A stretch of 11,637 bases of DNA, taken from the NCBI GenBank assembly GCA_001790315.1, contig MGCE01000072.1, forward strand, positions 2,960 to 14,596. Reading direction: 5' to 3'. The notes under the pieces were generated by a model, which was not told where the DNA came from, made no database searches, and saw only the letters and a program-made list of their open reading frames with translations. Positions within the stretch are counted from its first letter, which is position 1. Each line of letters begins with the position of its first letter. The position numbers and the translations under genes are program-made. Origin of the DNA: Candidatus Rokubacteria bacterium RIFCSPLOWO2_02_FULL_72_37. GTDB lineage: Bacteria > Methylomirabilota > Methylomirabilia > Rokubacteriales > CSP1-6. This document shows positions 7,883-11,637 of the stretch, one piece after another.

Positions 7883-9033
7883 TTCCTGAAGAAGGAGCTG
7901 CCGGTGGCGCTCATCACGGGCTTCTCGTCGGCCTTCTGCTCGAACGTCTGCTCGCCCGTCGAGAAGATGCCCCGCACCTTGAGGTCGAAGTCGTCCGCGT
8001 TCGTCGCGGCCTCGCGCGCCGTCTCGTAGGAGATGAGCCCCTCGCGGTAGTGCTTGAGCAGGCACTGATCGAAGGTCTGCATCCCGTACTGCGACTGCCC
8101 TTGCGCGATGAACGTCGGGATCTCCGCGGTCCGCTTCGCCTCCCGGATGCAGTCCCGGATGGCGGCGGTGCCCACGAGGACTTCGACGGCCGGGATCCGC
8201 CCCTCGCCGCCGATCTTCGGGATGAGCCGTTGCGAGACGATGCCGACGATGACGGCCGCGAGCTGGTCGCGGATCTGCTGCTCCTGGTGGGGCGGGAACG
8301 TGCCGATGATCCGGTTGACGGTCTCCGCCGTGTTGAGCGTGTGCAGGGTGGAGAAAACGAGGTGGCCCGTCTCCGCGGCGTGCAGCGCCACGGACATCGT
8401 CTCGGGGTCGCGCATCTCGCCGACGAGGATCACGTCGGGATCCTCGCGCAGCGCGGCGCGCAGCGCGGTGGCGAAGCTCGGCGAGTCGTGTCCGACCTCG
8501 CGCTGGCTCACCACGCAGTTGATGTCCTCGTGGGTGAACTCGATCGGATCCTCGATCGTGACGATGTGGTCGTTCCGGGTGCGGTTGATGAAGTCGACCA
8601 TGGCCGCGAGCGTCGTCGACTTGCCCGAGCCGGTGATGCCCGTGACCAGCACCATCCCGCGCCGCTCCATCGACAGCTGCTCGAGGACGGTCGGCAGTCC
8701 GAGCTCCTCGAAGCGCGGCTTCTTGGACGGCACCGCGCGGAGCACCGCACGCACCTGGCCGAGGGCCAGGAAGAGGTTGACCCGGAAGCGGCCGTAGCCC
8801 GGCACCGCGTACGCGGTGTCGATCTCCTTGCCGTCCCGCAGCTGCGCGTACATGCGCTCGGTGCAGCAACGGCGGGCCACCGCGTCGAGGTCCTCGTTCG
8901 CGAGGACGCCGAGATCGCTCTGCGGCACCAGCCGGCCGTGGATGCGGAGGATCGGTGGGGAGTTGCCCTTGAGATGCAGGTCGGAGGCGCCGCGCTCGAC
9001 GCCCGTGACCAACAGCTTGTCGAAGTCCATCAT
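7876..9033 (-). CDS. pilT: Type IV pilus retraction-type ATPase (PilT/PilU family)
   Basis: A 385-residue cytoplasmic hexameric secretion-type ATPase of the PilT/PilU family, which powers disassembly of type IV pili and so twitching and DNA uptake. The N-terminal domain opens with the family pattern G-A-S-D-L-H-L (15-21). The Walker A is G-I-T-G-S-G-K-S-T (132-140), the Asp box I-E-D-P-I-E-F (160-166), the Walker B V-I-L-V-G-E-M-R-D (201-209) and the His box H-L-V-F-S-T-L-H-T (224-232). A-I-R-D-C-I-R-E at 291-298 corresponds to the A-I-R-N-L-I-R-E retraction motif of PilT. Residues 355-385 form a low-similarity tail ending F-F-R-K-S. The start is the first of two adjacent ATGs, with TAGGAG six bases upstream; this TAG is also the recA stop codon. 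No other pilus gene is in the window, so it may be an extra copy. PilT and PilU cannot be separated firmly by eye. Confidence 0.9.
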   Translation of the reverse strand: MMDFDKLLVTGVERGASDLHLKGNSPPILRIHGRLVPQSDLGVLANEDLDAVARRCCTERMYAQLRDGKEIDTAYAVPGYGRFRVNLFLALGQVRAVLRAVPSKKPRFEELGLPTVLEQLSMERRGMVLVTGITGSGKSTTLAAMVDFINRTRNDHIVTIEDPIEFTHEDINCVVSQREVGHDSPSFATALRAALREDPDVILVGEMRDPETMSVALHAAETGHLVFSTLHTLNTAETVNRIIGTFPPHQEQQIRDQLAAVIVGIVSQRLIPKIGGEGRIPAVEVLVGTAAIRDCIREAKRTAEIPTFIAQGQSQYGMQTFDQCLLKHYREGLISYETAREAATNADDFDLKVRGIFSTGEQTFEQKADEKPVMSATGSSFFRKS

Positions 9034-9042
9034 CGCCTGCTC

Positions 9043-11124
<2,082 letters not shown>

Positions 11125-11130
11125 GCGCTT

Positions 11131-11137
11131 CTCCTTT
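11131..11137 (-). promoter_or_regulatory. Ribosome binding site of recA
   Basis: The minus strand reads AAAGGAG six bases before the ATG at 11124, a strong Shine-Dalgarno sequence at good spacing. It fixes the recA start and excludes the upstream in-frame ATG at 11208. Most other genes in this operon have weaker or overlapping signals, so recA is expected to be the best-translated one. Confidence 0.85.
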
Positions 11138-11155
11138 GCTCTCGGCGTTGCGAGC

Positions 11156-11184
11156 ATTCTAGGAGGGGCTCGGGGTGCCGTCAA
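11156..11184 (-). promoter_or_regulatory. Sigma70-type promoter for recA and downstream genes
   Basis: On the minus strand a TTGACG -35 (11179-11184) and a TAGAAT -10 (11156-11161) are separated by exactly 17 bases (11162-11178). Both hexamers differ from consensus by one base, which is unlikely by chance in such GC-rich DNA. The promoter lies over the last codons of thpR, and the thpR stop TAG forms the start of the -10. Transcription would begin near 11149, leaving a leader of about 25 bases that carries the recA ribosome binding site. No familiar LexA operator overlaps it. Confidence 0.72.
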
Positions 11185-11637
11185 TGTCCGGGGAATCAGA
11201 CGCCGCACCGAGCGGGGCGCCGCCGAGCTCCGTGTAACGGGCGCCCCGCGGCGCGAGATCGCTGCGCATCAGCGAGAGGCGCGCGACGCGGACGCGACCG
11301 AAGTCCCGCGTCGCCGCCACCCCCAGCGCTTCGGCGAGGCCGGCGTCGCGCCGCGGCGCACGCGCGCGCCCGAGGGTCACGTGCCCGGCGAAGGGGCGCG
11401 TCTCGCGCGGGAAGCCGAGCCCGGCCAGCGCGACGTCGACCCGCGCCGCGAGCTCGGCCACCGCCGCCGCGCCCTCGACGACGCCCGCCCAGATCACGCG
11501 CGGCCGCGTCACGCTCGGGAAGGCCCCGAGCCCACGGATGGCCAGCTCGAAGGGCACCGCGCCCGCCGCCGCCTGGCGGAGCGCGGCCAGCACGTCACCG
11601 AGTCGCGCCGCCTCCACGCCGCCGAGGAACTTGAGCG
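11159..11637 (-). CDS. thpR: RNA 2',3'-cyclic phosphodiesterase, C-terminal part (5' end outside window)
   Basis: This 2H-phosphoesterase family member (also called LigT or 2'-5' RNA ligase) opens 2',3'-cyclic phosphate RNA ends; its cellular role is unclear. About 158 residues are visible, starting with L-K-F-L-G-G at the window edge. In the family this segment follows directly after the first H-x-T motif, so that motif lies just outside and the GTG at 11617 is not the start. The second catalytic motif, H-V-T-L, is present at 85-88 of the visible part within F-A-G-H-V-T-L-G-R-A-R. The end shows the family pattern of an L-S-L-M-R-S-D-L-A-P-R-G-A-R-Y-T-E-L strand. The C terminus (A-S-D-S-P-D-I-D-G-T-P-S-P-S) is an unconserved tail that encodes the recA promoter underneath. 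In many bacteria thpR sits between cinA and recA, so cinA may lie just beyond the right edge. Confidence 0.87.
   Translation of the reverse strand, partial: LKFLGGVEAARLGDVLAALRQAAAGAVPFELAIRGLGAFPSVTRPRVIWAGVVEGAAAVAELAARVDVALAGLGFPRETRPFAGHVTLGRARAPRRDAGLAEALGVAATRDFGRVRVARLSLMRSDLAPRGARYTELGGAPLGAASDSPDIDGTPSPS

Noticed and set aside
11125..11208. Starting RecA at the upstream in-frame ATG at 11208
   Set aside because: It would add 28 unconserved residues, lie inside thpR and upstream of the promoter's -10, and ignore the AAAGGAG before 11124.
11125..11240. A LexA/SOS operator upstream of recA
   Set aside because: Neither CTGT-N8-ACAG nor GAAC-N4-GTTC type palindromes could be found in the promoter region.

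Overview
The window comes from a very GC-rich bacterial genome, probably Gram-negative: it encodes a type IV pilus ATPase and a lipoprotein with a clear lipobox, and third codon positions are almost all G or C. A metagenome-type lineage such as Rokubacteria/Methylomirabilota or a deltaproteobacterial group would fit, but that placement is only a guess. No rRNA, tRNA, CRISPR array or insertion sequence was found, and no gene-free stretch reaches 300 bases.

Left part (about 1-2296, plus strand): the C-terminal part of a pyruvoyl-dependent arginine decarboxylase, a class I SAM-dependent small-molecule-type methyltransferase, and an RlmI-type 23S rRNA cytosine-C5 methyltransferase. These three genes run towards, and end convergently with, the second block.

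Right part (2341-11637, minus strand, read right to left): seven closely packed genes in the order thpR (cut by the window edge), recA, a pilT/pilU-type ATPase gene, recX, alaS, a cytoplasmic GAF-domain histidine kinase, and a lipoprotein of the metallo-beta-lactamase fold (RomA/NAPE-PLD-like). Gaps are 34, 9, about -7, 15, -4 and -4 bases, so the block looks like one operon. A good sigma70-type promoter (TTGACG, 17-base spacer, TAGAAT) lies over the 3' end of thpR and should drive recA and the genes after it.

The main discovery is a 354-residue intein inside RecA (9442-10503). It sits in the L2 DNA-binding loop, between Gly207 and Ser208 of the spliced protein. All splicing residues are present, and a two-motif LAGLIDADG homing endonuclease domain keeps both acidic residues. 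Its codons end in A or T far more often than those of the surrounding recA, which suggests recent acquisition. A second point is that the familiar recA-recX-alaS order is interrupted by a pilus retraction-type ATPase. RecA, its modulator RecX, a pilus motor and ThpR therefore share one transcript, which suggests a link between DNA uptake and recombination. recX has no ordinary start codon where its protein should begin, and alaS has no ribosome binding site but is preceded by a four-codon open frame that overlaps its start.
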